Assembly (NCBI GenBank): GCA_964252015.1
Contig: CAXULW010000011.1
Location: 53,479 to 117,478, forward strand
DNA: 64,000 nt
Source of the DNA: CAXSBR01 sp964252015
GTDB taxonomy: Bacteria > Actinomycetota > Actinomycetes > Mycobacteriales > Jatrophihabitantaceae
Direction: 5' to 3'
Below the pieces are notes generated by a model that was not told where the DNA came from, did not search any database, and was given only the letters and a program-made list of their open reading frames with translations. The position numbers and the translations under genes are program-made. Of the stretch, positions 53,261 through 62,008 are shown one piece after another. The first letter of the stretch is position 1. Each line of letters starts with the position of its first letter.

Positions 53261-53857
53261 GTGAGGTTCGACGCGGCCACGGCCGCTGCCCTGGCCACGC
53301 TCACCGATGCTCTCGACGAGCCGGGCACCGACATCGTCGAAACGATGGACCGCCTTGGCGACGTCGTTGTCGCGGCAGTGCCGTCGTTCGTGGCGATGTC
53401 CTTCCGGACCGGTTCTGTGGGCGCGCAGATCGAGTTCACGGGTCGGTCCGACGCGCACCAGGATCTGAGCGCGGCTCGTACCTCCGTGTTCATCCCGCTT
53501 CCGGAGCGGGACCACGCTGGTTCGGCCGCACGGTCGGGTAGCGCCCTGGTGCTGTACGCCAGCCAGCCGGGAGCGTTCGTCGACATCGCGGCCGACATCT
53601 CCTGGATCACCGGCCGCCCGCTCGACTCCTTTCGCATCGACGAACATCTCGACCCGCCCGGCGATGACGGCTCGGTCACCGCACTTGCGGACGCGTCGAC
53701 GATCAACCAGGCCGTCGGAGTGCTGATCGAGCGTGGGTTCACGGTGGAAGCGGCTAGGCACCACCTCGATCGGATTGCCGCCATGGCCGGGGTTGCCAGT
53801 GCTGCTGCGGCTGCGGTCCTGCTGGGCCAACCGCCCGAGCGAGAAGCGCCCGCCTAA
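53261..53857 (+). CDS. Short GAF/ANTAR-like regulator (module B, second gene)
   Basis: 198 residues from GTG 53261, with GGAG 8 nt upstream. It parallels 44018-44626: an N-terminal region with VVVAAVPSFVAMSF, a middle YASQPGAFVDIAADISW, and a C-terminal DASTINQAVGVLIERGFTVEAARHHLDRIAAMAG that resembles ANTAR. Gene order and length match module A. The longer frame to 53171 lacks similarity. Confidence 0.7.
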   Translation: MRFDAATAAALATLTDALDEPGTDIVETMDRLGDVVVAAVPSFVAMSFRTGSVGAQIEFTGRSDAHQDLSAARTSVFIPLPERDHAGSAARSGSALVLYASQPGAFVDIAADISWITGRPLDSFRIDEHLDPPGDDGSVTALADASTINQAVGVLIERGFTVEAARHHLDRIAAMAGVASAAAAAVLLGQPPEREAPA

Positions 53858-53968
53858 CGATCGCCTAACGAGGAGTGCATAGGTACCCCGGGGTCATCAA
53901 TGTCGTCACCGGCATACGCTGCATGGAAGTGACCTCCGGCCAGCGGGGACATCAGAGTCCGTCCGCGA

Positions 53969-54229
53969 ATGGCGTCCGAAACGATGAAAAGAATCGAGCT
54001 CGATATGTCCGATGGTGGCGTTTTGCAGGGTGACGGCACGACAAATTTCGCTGACCTCGGTAAGGAAATGTGGTCGTACCTGACCGGCAAAGGCGCGGCC
54101 ATCAATTACGAATTCGTGGACATGACGATCCAGGTTCCGCGCGAGACCGGTTCCGACTCACCGCGCGCGACGTGGAAGCTCGACGGCACGCTGCGCATCA
54201 CCACGTCGGACAACTCCCGCCACGAATGA
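53969..54229 (+). CDS. Small conserved actinobacterial protein
   Basis: 86 residues (or 81 from the second ATG at 53984). MKRIELDMSDGGVLQGDGTTNFADLGKEMWSYLTGKGAAINYEFVDMTIQVP reads as a compact alpha/beta protein that I recall as a conserved small actinobacterial family without function. Its stop overlaps the next gene's ATG, so the two form a coupled pair. Confidence 0.65.
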   Translation: MASETMKRIELDMSDGGVLQGDGTTNFADLGKEMWSYLTGKGAAINYEFVDMTIQVPRETGSDSPRATWKLDGTLRITTSDNSRHE

Positions 54230-54687
54230 CCGGTGCGGCGCCGTGGGCGTCCGCCGTGCTGTCCTTGGCCGTTACCGCCGATCTGACCATCAGCCTCGGC
54301 GAGTCCTCGGCCCGGTTGACCGGTTCGGGCCAGCGGCTGGTCCTGCAGATCGATTCACCTCTGGACGCCTTTGCCTCCGTGCCGACCGGGTCGTCGTTGA
54401 GTCTGGTCCGCGCCGTCGCGGACGGGCTGCAACGGGCCGGGCTCAGAGTGGATGTGGTGTCCGACCGCGGAACGATGCTGTCCATGGGATCCGGGGTGGA
54501 TTCGCGGTTGCGCCGGTTTGGCCTACCGCCGGCCGTCGCGTTCGGATCACCAACCGCCCTGGTGGGCCTGGCTTGGCCCGGCGCGGTGCGGGTAGTGAAC
54601 CGGCACCGGCGAGCTGTGGCGGCAGCCGGGTTGACGGCGTCAGCGCTCGGCGCCGGGTGGCTGGTCCGACGGTCGCGTCGCGGGTAA
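54226..54687 (+). CDS. Conserved hypothetical, partner of the preceding small protein
   Basis: 153 residues from ATG 54226 (ATGA overlap). Early segment TADLTISLGESSARLTGSGQRLVLQIDSPLDAF and middle VRAVADGLQRAGLRVDVVSDRGTMLSMG look like a beta-rich domain. A weak hydrophobic stretch (AAAGLTASALGAGWLV) followed by basic residues at the C-terminus may anchor it to the membrane. Function unknown. Confidence 0.65.
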   Translation: MTGAAPWASAVLSLAVTADLTISLGESSARLTGSGQRLVLQIDSPLDAFASVPTGSSLSLVRAVADGLQRAGLRVDVVSDRGTMLSMGSGVDSRLRRFGLPPAVAFGSPTALVGLAWPGAVRVVNRHRRAVAAAGLTASALGAGWLVRRSRRG

Positions 54688-54696
54688 GAATGAGCC

Positions 54697-55200
54697 ATGG
54701 CTGACATCGTCGATCTCATCTTCGAAGACCACCAATGGTTCCGGCGCTACTTCTTCTACCTGGACGCGGCCGAGTCGGTCGACGAGCTCACGGCCATCTG
54801 GACCCCGCTGGCCACCCGGCTCGACACCCACGCCGATGCCGAGGAGACCGTCTTCTATCCGGTTCTGCTCAAGCGGGGCCAGGCCGGCGACCCCGAGGAC
54901 GAGACCGAGGACGCGATCGACGACCACAACGCGATCCGCGACGCGGTGGCCGAGGCGGGCAAGCATCCGGTCGGAAGCGACGCCTGGTTCGAGGCGGTCG
55001 GCAAAGCCCGGACGGAGAACGGTGAGCACCTCGACGAGGAGGAACGCGAGGCGCTGCCGGACTTCATCAAGAGCTCGACGCCCCAGTTGCGCCACGAACT
55101 CGCGATGCAGTGGCTGCAGTTCTACTACCAGCACCCTGACGGTAAGGGCGTCGATATCGAGGACAAGGACGCGCAGGCCTACATCGAGGAGAACAGCTGA
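54697..55200 (+). CDS. Hemerythrin HHE domain protein
   Basis: 167 residues. Metal-binding pattern: FEDHQWFRRYFFYLDA (His in the first helix), TRLDTHADAEETVFYPVL (His and Glu), DDHNAIRDAV, then GEHLDEEEREALPDF. This is a di-iron HHE/hemerythrin-like protein, probably binding O2 or NO, or storing iron. A possible -10, TAAGAAT, lies just before its ATG. It may be in a unit with the two preceding small genes. Confidence 0.88.
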   Translation: MADIVDLIFEDHQWFRRYFFYLDAAESVDELTAIWTPLATRLDTHADAEETVFYPVLLKRGQAGDPEDETEDAIDDHNAIRDAVAEAGKHPVGSDAWFEAVGKARTENGEHLDEEEREALPDFIKSSTPQLRHELAMQWLQFYYQHPDGKGVDIEDKDAQAYIEENS

Positions 55201-55228
55201 CCAGGCGTTGCTCAAGCAGCGTTCCGAT

Positions 55229-55639
55229 TCAGGCCTTCGGCACCCGGCGCAGCCAGATCAGCGCCAGGATCGGCAGCACCGCCGGTAGGCAGCCGTAGCC
55301 GCTTCCGTAACCGGACCACACGGTCGCATCGGGGAAGTCGTGCGGAACCAGGAAGCTCAGCGTGCCCACGACGAGGACGCCGACCAGCTCGAAGCTGCAC
55401 GCGAGCACGGCGACGGCGCGGGCGTGGCGGACGAGGGCGACGAACGCGACGATGTAGATCACCGCGGCCACGGCGGAAAGCAAATATGCGGTCGGGGCGT
55501 CGTGGAACTTGGCCGCCAGTTGGTACGCAGATCGACCGGTCGCCGCCACCGCGAGCAGGCCGTAGAAGAACACCAGCAGGCGCCCGGGTCCGCTGGTGAG
55601 CGGGGGACGGGGTGGTGCGGCGTCGGGCTGGTCAGCCAC
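55229..55639 (-). CDS. Small membrane protein, four helices
   Basis: 136 residues with four hydrophobic segments: LLVFFYGLLAVAATGRSAYQL, YLLSAVAAVIYIVAFVALV, VAVLACSFELVGVLVVGTLSF and CLPAVLPILALIWL. A Pro-rich N-terminal tail faces the cytoplasm. It resembles actinobacterial DUF-type integral proteins without function. It overlaps the upstream membrane gene by 8 nt. Confidence 0.7.
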   Translation of the reverse strand: MADQPDAAPPRPPLTSGPGRLLVFFYGLLAVAATGRSAYQLAAKFHDAPTAYLLSAVAAVIYIVAFVALVRHARAVAVLACSFELVGVLVVGTLSFLVPHDFPDATVWSGYGSGYGCLPAVLPILALIWLRRVPKA

Positions 55640-55994
55640 CGGGATGCCAAAGCTGGGCGACTCGAGCCAGCATCACGCAGACGACCAACCCGCCACTGGC
55701 CAGGATCACCGGACCCCAGCGCGACGGCTCGGCCAGGCCGAGCGCTGCGGCCACCGGCAGGATGAGGATCAGTCCGATCAGATAGGCCAGCACGATGGCC
55801 AGGCCGGCGCTGCGGTGCCCGCCGGCGAGATCGATCACCCGAACGGCCACGTAGCCAAGTATGGCCAGCTCGGTGGCCGCAGCCAGCCCGAGATCGACCC
55901 GGCCGACCCGCAGATCGCGAAACGCATCGATACCGCAGGCCAGCGCGGTGACAAGAGCGAGCACCAGGCACAGGACGGTGGATATCCCCGTCAT
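55632..55994 (-). CDS. Small membrane protein, four helices
   Basis: 120 residues with four hydrophobic segments (STVLCLVLALVTALACGI, AAATELAILGYVAVRVIDL, AGLAIVLAYLIGLILILPVAAAL, WGPVILASGGLVVCVMLARV). It overlaps its downstream neighbour by 8 nt, so the two are coupled and may form a complex. Function unknown. Confidence 0.7.
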   Translation of the reverse strand: MTGISTVLCLVLALVTALACGIDAFRDLRVGRVDLGLAAATELAILGYVAVRVIDLAGGHRSAGLAIVLAYLIGLILILPVAAALGLAEPSRWGPVILASGGLVVCVMLARVAQLWHPGG

Positions 55995-56095
55995 TGCGAA
56001 TATTCGTTCATCAGCTACCCGGCGAACGTGTCATTACTCCCACGTGGGCGAGCGTATTGGGTCCGGCTTCGGCGCCGCGCCGGTACGGTTCGGCC

Positions 56096-57184
56096 ATGGC
56101 TTCGTCACCGGTGGGGCCCCCGTTCTCCCCGTCCACCGGGCAGCAACGGTGGCCACCGTTCTCGTACTACGTCAAGGTCACCATTGCCGTACTGCTGACC
56201 CTGCTCGGGGCGTTTCTGATCTACCGGGCGCGCTCCATCCTGGTGCTGATCTTCCTGGGCATGTTCCTGGCCGTCGGCCTGGAGCCGGTCATCCAGCGGC
56301 TGGAACGGCGTGGGCTTCGTCGCGGGTGGTGCGTGCTCGGTTTCGGCATTTTGGTGGCCGGTGTGCTGGTTGGCCTTATTTTCCTGGTCATTGTGCCGGC
56401 GGCCGAGGAAGTGGCTCAGCTGGGCACGTCGGTGCCGAACCTGGTGGAGAAACTCAGCGATCGCATCCAAGGCACCTCCCTCGCCGACTACCTCCAGCAG
56501 AGCGACGTGCAGGCCAAGCTGCAGAGCGGCATCAGCTCGGTGCTCCAGAGCTCGGCCCAGGGCATCTTCGGCCTGCTCGGCGGAGTGCTGTCGGCCGTGT
56601 TCACTGCGTTGACGCTGTTCATCCTCACCGTGTATTTCATGTTGGCCATGCCGCGACTGCGCGCCGCAATCGACCGCAACCTGGGCACCGACGAACGCCG
56701 GGCCGTGCTCGACGAGTCGCTCAACAAGGTGGGTGGATACGTCAGCGGCCAGCTGGTGATCTGCCTGTGCGCGGGGGTGACGTCCTACCTGGCGCTGAAG
56801 TTGATCGGTGTGCCGTATCCGGCCTTGCTGGCCATCGTCATCACCGTGCTCGACGCCATCCCGCAGGTCGGTGCCACCATCGGTGCGGTCATCGCGGTCG
56901 TGGTGGCGCTCACCGCGAGCATCCCGATCGCCATCGGCGCCGCGGTCTTCTTCATGATCTATCAACAACTGGAGAACTACCTGATTGCGCCGCGGGTGTT
57001 TGCGCGCACGGTAGCGCTCACGCCGCTGGCTTCGCTGCTGTCGGTGCTCATCGGCGCCGCCCTGGCCGGTGTGGTTGGCGCAATCGTCGCGCTACCGATC
57101 GCCGCGGCCGGCTCGGTCGTGCTCCGCAGCACCGCCCTCGGACGGCAGTGGGGTGCCGATCCGATAGACGATCAGCCCGACTGA
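56096..57184 (+). CDS. AI-2E family transporter-like membrane protein
   Basis: 362 residues of the AI-2E (PF01594/UPF0118) family: YYVKVTIAVLLTLLGAFLIYRARSILVLIFLGMFLAVGLEPVIQRLERRGLRRGW, then VGGYVSGQLVICLCAGVTSYLALKLIGVPYPALLAIVITVLDAIPQVGATIGAVIA and the C-terminal YQQLENYLIAPRVFARTVALTPLASLLSVLIGAALAG. About eight helices. TACGGT (56084-56089) is 6 nt before the ATG. Family roles include ion or signal export. Confidence 0.9.
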   Translation: MASSPVGPPFSPSTGQQRWPPFSYYVKVTIAVLLTLLGAFLIYRARSILVLIFLGMFLAVGLEPVIQRLERRGLRRGWCVLGFGILVAGVLVGLIFLVIVPAAEEVAQLGTSVPNLVEKLSDRIQGTSLADYLQQSDVQAKLQSGISSVLQSSAQGIFGLLGGVLSAVFTALTLFILTVYFMLAMPRLRAAIDRNLGTDERRAVLDESLNKVGGYVSGQLVICLCAGVTSYLALKLIGVPYPALLAIVITVLDAIPQVGATIGAVIAVVVALTASIPIAIGAAVFFMIYQQLENYLIAPRVFARTVALTPLASLLSVLIGAALAGVVGAIVALPIAAAGSVVLRSTALGRQWGADPIDDQPD

Positions 57185-57273
57185 AACAGCAGCGATCAGC
57201 CCTCCCTGCGTCATGGCGCGAAATCTCACGTCGGCGTGTACGCCGGTGACCTCGAAGTGCTTTGCTTTCCGGC

Positions 57274-59205
57274 ATGACCGAATCCGACTCCGCGGGACCG
57301 GCTTGGTTCGGACGCACGGTGTGGCACCGAGGACGGTCGGCCCCGCTGCGCGAGTTCCTGCGTACGGAGTCGGGCAGCGCCGGAGTGCTCGTCGCGGCGA
57401 TTGCCGCCGCGTTGATCTGGGCCAACGTCGACCTGCACTCCTATGACGAGGTGTGGCAGACCACGTTGTCGATCCGGTTCGGTCGGGTGGGCCTCACCCA
57501 CGATCTACAGACCTGGATCAACAGTGGGCTGATGACGCTGTTCTTCCTCGTCGTCGGCCTGGAGGCGCGGCGGGAGTTCGACCTCGGCGACCTGCGCGAT
57601 CGCAGTCGGTTCGTGCTGCCGTTCGCGGCCGGCGTGGCCGGCATGGTCATTCCCGTGCTCATCTACCTCGCCGTCAACGCGGGCCGGTCGAGCGCGCACG
57701 GCTGGGGTGTCGCCATGTCCACTGACACCGCTCTCGCGCTGGGCCTGCTGTCGCTACTGGGCCGCGATGTGCCCGACCGGGTCAGGGTGTTCGTGCTCAC
57801 CGTGTTCGTGGTGGACGACTTGACCGCCCTGGTGGTGATCGCCCTGGTGTACAGCAAGAGCGTCGAACTGGTGCCGCTCGCAATCGCGGTGGCCGTCTTC
57901 GTCGTGCTCCTGGTCGCCCGGAACTTGAAGATGCGGCAGTTCGCGGTGTTTCTCGTCCTCGGCGTCATCATGTGGGTGGCGCTGCTGGCCAGCGGTGTCG
58001 ACCCGGTCGTGGCGGGTCTCGCCATCGGGCTGGCCGCACCGGCGTACACGCCCAGCCGTGACCAGCTCGACCAGGCCACCGGCGTCGTGCGGGAGTTCCG
58101 TGAGCAGCCGACGCCGGAGCTGGTCCGCTCGGCCACGGCCAGCCTGACCTCTACCCTCTCGCCGAACGCGCGGCTGCAGAACTTCTACCATCCATGGACC
58201 AGCTACGTCATCGTGCCGCTGTTCGCGCTCGCCAACGCCGGCATCGTCATCAATGGCAGCTTTCTGGCCCACGCCTACACCTCGCCGGTGACGCTGGGAA
58301 TTCTGCTCGGCTACGTCCTGGGTAAACCCATTGCCGTTGTCCTCACGTCGCAGGTGCTGCCGAGGATGACCCACGGGCGAATCCGGCCGCCGGTCGGTTG
58401 GCTCGCCGTGCTGGGCAGCGGCACCATCGCCGGCGTCGGCTTCACGGTGGCGTTGCTCATCGCGACCCGCACGTTTCGGGGCGAGGAGTTGGCCGAGGCC
58501 AAACTCGGCGCGCTGTCGGCGGCCGCGGCGGCGTCTGCGGTGACGTGGGCGGTCTACCGGCTGGCTCAGTTGATGTCTCCGATCCGGCGGGCCAAGGCCA
58601 TCCTCGGCGATGTCGACCTGATCCAGGATCTCAGCCCGCCCGTCGACCCCGAGATCGACCACATCCGTGGTCCGAAGCAGTCGCTGGTGACGGTCATCGA
58701 GTTCGGTGACTTCGAATGCCCGTACTGCGGGCAGGCCGAACCGGCGGTGCGCGAGATCCTGCAGGATCCCTCCGTCCGGTACGTGTGGCGGCACCTGCCT
58801 CTCACCGACGTCCACCCGAACGCTCAGCTCGCCGCCGAGGCGGCCGAGGCGGCGGCGGCGCAAGGAGCGTTCTGGCCGATGCACGATCTGCTGCTGAACC
58901 ATCAGGACGCGCTCCACGTCAAGGATCTCCTGCGTTATGCCGACGACCTCGGCCTCGATCGGGAGAGGTTCCATGAGGCGTTGGCGCGGCACAGCCATAC
59001 GGCCCGTATTGCCCAGGACATCGAATCGGCCGATGTGAGCGGGGTTTCCGGCACGCCGACGTTCTTCATCAACGGTCAGCGCCACTACGACGCCTACGAC
59101 GCAAAGACTCTGGCCGCGGCGATCAAGATCGCGCGGGCTCGGGCCAAGATCGGCGGCGCGACGGCGTTACCGGCGGCCGAGGCCAGCGCGGCACCCGAGG
59201 CCTGA
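57274..59205 (+). CDS. NhaA-type Na+/H+ antiporter fused to DsbA/thioredoxin domain
   Basis: 643 residues. Residues up to about 440 are NhaA: FFLVVGLEARREFDLGDL, WGVAMSTDTALALGLLSLLG and VFVVDDLTALVVIALVY with the transport Asp pair. From about 475 a thioredoxin-fold domain follows (LVTVIEFGDFECPYCGQAEPAVREIL) with active-site CPYC and cis-Pro loop VSGTPTFFINGQ. The fusion occurs in several actinobacteria. Its topology should place the redox domain on one membrane face; the purpose is unresolved. Confidence 0.92.
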   Translation: MTESDSAGPAWFGRTVWHRGRSAPLREFLRTESGSAGVLVAAIAAALIWANVDLHSYDEVWQTTLSIRFGRVGLTHDLQTWINSGLMTLFFLVVGLEARREFDLGDLRDRSRFVLPFAAGVAGMVIPVLIYLAVNAGRSSAHGWGVAMSTDTALALGLLSLLGRDVPDRVRVFVLTVFVVDDLTALVVIALVYSKSVELVPLAIAVAVFVVLLVARNLKMRQFAVFLVLGVIMWVALLASGVDPVVAGLAIGLAAPAYTPSRDQLDQATGVVREFREQPTPELVRSATASLTSTLSPNARLQNFYHPWTSYVIVPLFALANAGIVINGSFLAHAYTSPVTLGILLGYVLGKPIAVVLTSQVLPRMTHGRIRPPVGWLAVLGSGTIAGVGFTVALLIATRTFRGEELAEAKLGALSAAAAASAVTWAVYRLAQLMSPIRRAKAILGDVDLIQDLSPPVDPEIDHIRGPKQSLVTVIEFGDFECPYCGQAEPAVREILQDPSVRYVWRHLPLTDVHPNAQLAAEAAEAAAAQGAFWPMHDLLLNHQDALHVKDLLRYADDLGLDRERFHEALARHSHTARIAQDIESADVSGVSGTPTFFINGQRHYDAYDAKTLAAAIKIARARAKIGGATALPAAEASAAPEA

Positions 59206-59294
59206 TGTCTCGCTGGTCGTCGCGACGCTCGGGGTTAGCCTCGTGCACGTCGGGCGATTGGGTTTGTGATCCGGGCCGGGCTGAAGGGACTCCG

Positions 59295-60086
59295 TTGTCG
59301 TCGGTGGACGTGGTCGCGGTGTTGCGGGCCGCGGGCTGTGTGTTCGCCGAGGACGAGGCGGCGTTGCTCTCCGCGGGGGCGTCGACTCCGGCGGAACTGG
59401 ACGTCATGCTCGAGCGCCGCGTCACCGGCGAGCCGCTCGAATACATCCTCGGCTGGGCCGAGTTCTGCGGTATACGTATCGCCGTGGCGCCAGGGGTGTT
59501 TGTGCCGCGCCGGCGCACCGGTTTCCTCGTCGAGCTGGCCGCCGAGTTCGTCCTTGTCCGGGTGGCGGTGTCGGCGTCGACGCCCGTGGTGGTTGATCTG
59601 TGCTGTGGCGCCGGTGCGATTGGCGCCGCGCTGGCCACGCGGGTGCCTGGCATCGAGCTGTACGCCGCGGACCTCGACCCGATCGCGGTCGACTGCGCCC
59701 GACGCAACACGGCGGCGTTTGCCGGCCGCTGCTACGTCGGCGACCTCTGGCAGGCCTTGCCGGGCACGCTGCGCGGCCGGGTCGACGCGCTGGTCGTCAA
59801 CGCCCCCTACGTCCCGACCGACGAGGTAGAGCTGATGCCCCGGGAAGCCCGCGAGTACGAGGCCCGGGCCGCCCTGGACGGCGGCGCGGACGGGCTCGAC
59901 CTGCACCGGCGCGTTGCGACCGAGGCGCTCTCGTGGCTCGCGCCGGGCGGGCGCATGTTCATCGAGACCAGCGCGCGCCAGGCTCCGCTCACCGCGGCCC
60001 TCCTGGCTAGCAACGGGTTCACGCCGCGAGTGGAACACCGCGAGGACGACGACGCTACCGCCGTGATGGCCAGCCGCCGCGACTGA
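59295..60086 (+). CDS. PrmC-like protein N5-glutamine methyltransferase (TIGR03704-like)
   Basis: 263 residues from TTG 59295, with AAGGGA just upstream. Motif I is VVDLCCGAGAIGAALATRVPGIELYAADLD, and the active-site loop is VVNAPYVPTDEVELMPREAREYEARAALDGGADGLD. True PrmC has NPPY; NAPY is the version of the TIGR03704 subfamily, whose substrate is not established. N-terminal part (EYILGWAEFCGIRIAVAPGVFVPRRRTGFLV) matches HemK-like proteins. Converges on the CPBP gene. Confidence 0.85.
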   Translation: MSSVDVVAVLRAAGCVFAEDEAALLSAGASTPAELDVMLERRVTGEPLEYILGWAEFCGIRIAVAPGVFVPRRRTGFLVELAAEFVLVRVAVSASTPVVVDLCCGAGAIGAALATRVPGIELYAADLDPIAVDCARRNTAAFAGRCYVGDLWQALPGTLRGRVDALVVNAPYVPTDEVELMPREAREYEARAALDGGADGLDLHRRVATEALSWLAPGGRMFIETSARQAPLTAALLASNGFTPRVEHREDDDATAVMASRRD

Positions 60087-60089
60087 ACT

Positions 60090-61106
60090 TCAGTGGGCCT
60101 GGACGACCAGGACGATGACGGCGAGCAGGTTGAACAACGCGTGCACGATCATCCCGGGCGCAAGGCTGTCCGTGCGGCGATTCAGCCAGCAGTTGGTCAG
60201 GCCGAGACAAGCCACCGACGCGGCCAGGGTCACCGCTCCGACGAGCGTCGACACCTCGTAAGTGTGTAGCGCGGCGAAGACGAGCGTCGACAACGCCGCC
60301 GCGGGCCAGAACTTCATGCGGCGCATGAACGTGCGCAGCAAGAGACCGCGAAACACCAGCTCCTCGATGAACGGGGCCGCAATCACGGCGACCCCGACCA
60401 GCAGGACGACGGTGGCAGCGTCGACGTGATGCACGCTCAAGTTCTCGGCTTCAGTCGACGCCCGGCCGTGGCTCAGCGCGTTGGCCACAGCGACGACGAT
60501 GCCCCGGGCCAGGAAGGTGATCCCGATTCCTGCGCCCACCCACTTCGCGTCCGCCCAGCGAGGTCGGCGCAGCCCGAAGGTGATCGCCCAGCCACCGTTG
60601 CGTCTGGCGACCTCGCGTCCGGCCCGCCAGACGGCCAGAGCCAACAGCGCCTCGACGACGACGTTGGCGATGACGGCATACGCAGTTCGGGCCGTGTTCC
60701 CGTGCGGGTGGATCGTGGCGGACGCGATCAACCCGGCAACGATCAGCCCGATGAGCGCGCCGACGGAGAGGACCACTGGCCGCCAACCCCATGGCTGCGG
60801 CGACCGCGCCCGCAGTTCGGCCTGCGCCCGGTCGAGCCGTGGCTGGTTCCGGGCCGGACCGGGTGTCGGCGGCGGTCCCGTCCCCGGCGCCCATGCCGAA
60901 TCCCAGGCCGTTGGTGCCGCGGTTGCCGCGGCTGACCTGATGGCGTCGATCCACTCGACGTGCTGGGTCCAGGCCTGCCCGTTCCACCAGCGGGCGGCTC
61001 GCGGGTCGAACGGGTCCGGGTACCAGTCGGGTGCCGGCCGTGGCTCAGTGGCCCATCGTGTCTCGGAGCCGGGCTGCGACGCGGGGCCCGGGCGCGGTGC
61101 GGTCAC
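60090..61106 (-). CDS. CPBP intramembrane metalloprotease with DUF2510 domain
   Basis: 338 residues from GTG 61106. GATACT on the minus strand lies 7 nt upstream, so a leaderless start is likely. Residues about 20-55 are a DUF2510 motif (PDWYPDPFDPRAARWWNGQAWTQHVEW). The membrane part (about 120 onward) carries the CPBP motifs EELVFRGLLLR, H in FAALHTYE and H-x3-N in GMIVHALFN. Such proteins are Rce1-like membrane proteases or immunity-type proteins. Confidence 0.87.
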   Translation of the reverse strand: MTAPRPGPASQPGSETRWATEPRPAPDWYPDPFDPRAARWWNGQAWTQHVEWIDAIRSAAATAAPTAWDSAWAPGTGPPPTPGPARNQPRLDRAQAELRARSPQPWGWRPVVLSVGALIGLIVAGLIASATIHPHGNTARTAYAVIANVVVEALLALAVWRAGREVARRNGGWAITFGLRRPRWADAKWVGAGIGITFLARGIVVAVANALSHGRASTEAENLSVHHVDAATVVLLVGVAVIAAPFIEELVFRGLLLRTFMRRMKFWPAAALSTLVFAALHTYEVSTLVGAVTLAASVACLGLTNCWLNRRTDSLAPGMIVHALFNLLAVIVLVVQAH

Positions 61107-61187
61107 CGGATCCAGTATCGCGGGGGCGAACCGAAATTGTCGTACCCGTCGTGTGTCATCGGTTCGAGTCAACCGGAAGGGGTCGAC

Positions 61188-61943
61188 ATGACCGACGCAG
61201 CCACACGGGTTTCGCTGTTCGACGTGGCCGAGGAGCTGTACGGACTGCCGCTGCGCGACTTTGTCCGCGTTCGCACGGTGCGGTCGCGCGAGGCGCGTCG
61301 TGACGGCGACGCCCAGGCGGCGGACAGCATCAGTGCCATGCCCAAGCCGGACGAGGCTGCGTGGATGGCCAATCAACTCGTCCGTCAATGCCGCGACGAG
61401 GTCGAAGCGTTTCTCGTGCTGGCCCGCTCACTGCGCATTGCCCCGGAGACCATGGACGTGGCCGGAATGAAATCGCTGACCTTCGATTTTCAGTGGGCCG
61501 CCATCCACCTCGCGACCATGGCCCACGACCTGGCGAGTTCGGCTGGGGTGCTTCCTTCGCGCAGGTGCGAGCTCGGTCTGCGGGACACCCTGCATGCTGC
61601 GGCGTGCACGGAGGAGATGACGCAGCTGTTCCTGCTCGCCCGGCTGTCGCGCGCGCTTCCGCGCATCGGTTGGCCCGGCCTGCGGCCGCCCAACCTGGCC
61701 GAGATCGCCGCGGCCAATAGTGGCGGTTGTGCTCCCGGGCCCCCGGCGGGCCGGCCTGCGGCTCCGAAGGCCAAGCCGGTGGACGAACTGGCTCGATACC
61801 GAGAACGGCGCGCTCGGTCCGACCAGCCGGTTCTCGCCCATCGCCATCCGGCGTCCGTCAGCTATCTTTTCGCGGCTGACCGGCCACGTCGGCGCGTCGG
61901 TTCATCCCGTCTGACCCGACTCGAGCACTTGGTGAAGCGGTGA
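61188..61943 (+). CDS. Conserved hypothetical helical protein
   Basis: 251 residues from ATG 61188 with GGAAGGGG upstream. N-terminal segment LYGLPLRDFVRVRTVRSREARRDGDAQAADSISAMPKPDEAAWMANQLVR matches a recurrent actinobacterial family I recognise only as hypothetical. The remainder is helical with a Gly/Pro linker and a basic C-terminus. Divergent from the CPBP gene, with which it shares an 81-bp promoter region. Confidence 0.6.
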   Translation: MTDAATRVSLFDVAEELYGLPLRDFVRVRTVRSREARRDGDAQAADSISAMPKPDEAAWMANQLVRQCRDEVEAFLVLARSLRIAPETMDVAGMKSLTFDFQWAAIHLATMAHDLASSAGVLPSRRCELGLRDTLHAAACTEEMTQLFLLARLSRALPRIGWPGLRPPNLAEIAAANSGGCAPGPPAGRPAAPKAKPVDELARYRERRARSDQPVLAHRHPASVSYLFAADRPRRRVGSSRLTRLEHLVKR

Positions 61944-62008
61944 CAAGCCGGCGCTTCGCCTCGCGCACCGGCGCACGTGGCCACCGAGCTGCCGTCCGCA
62001 CGCGAGGG

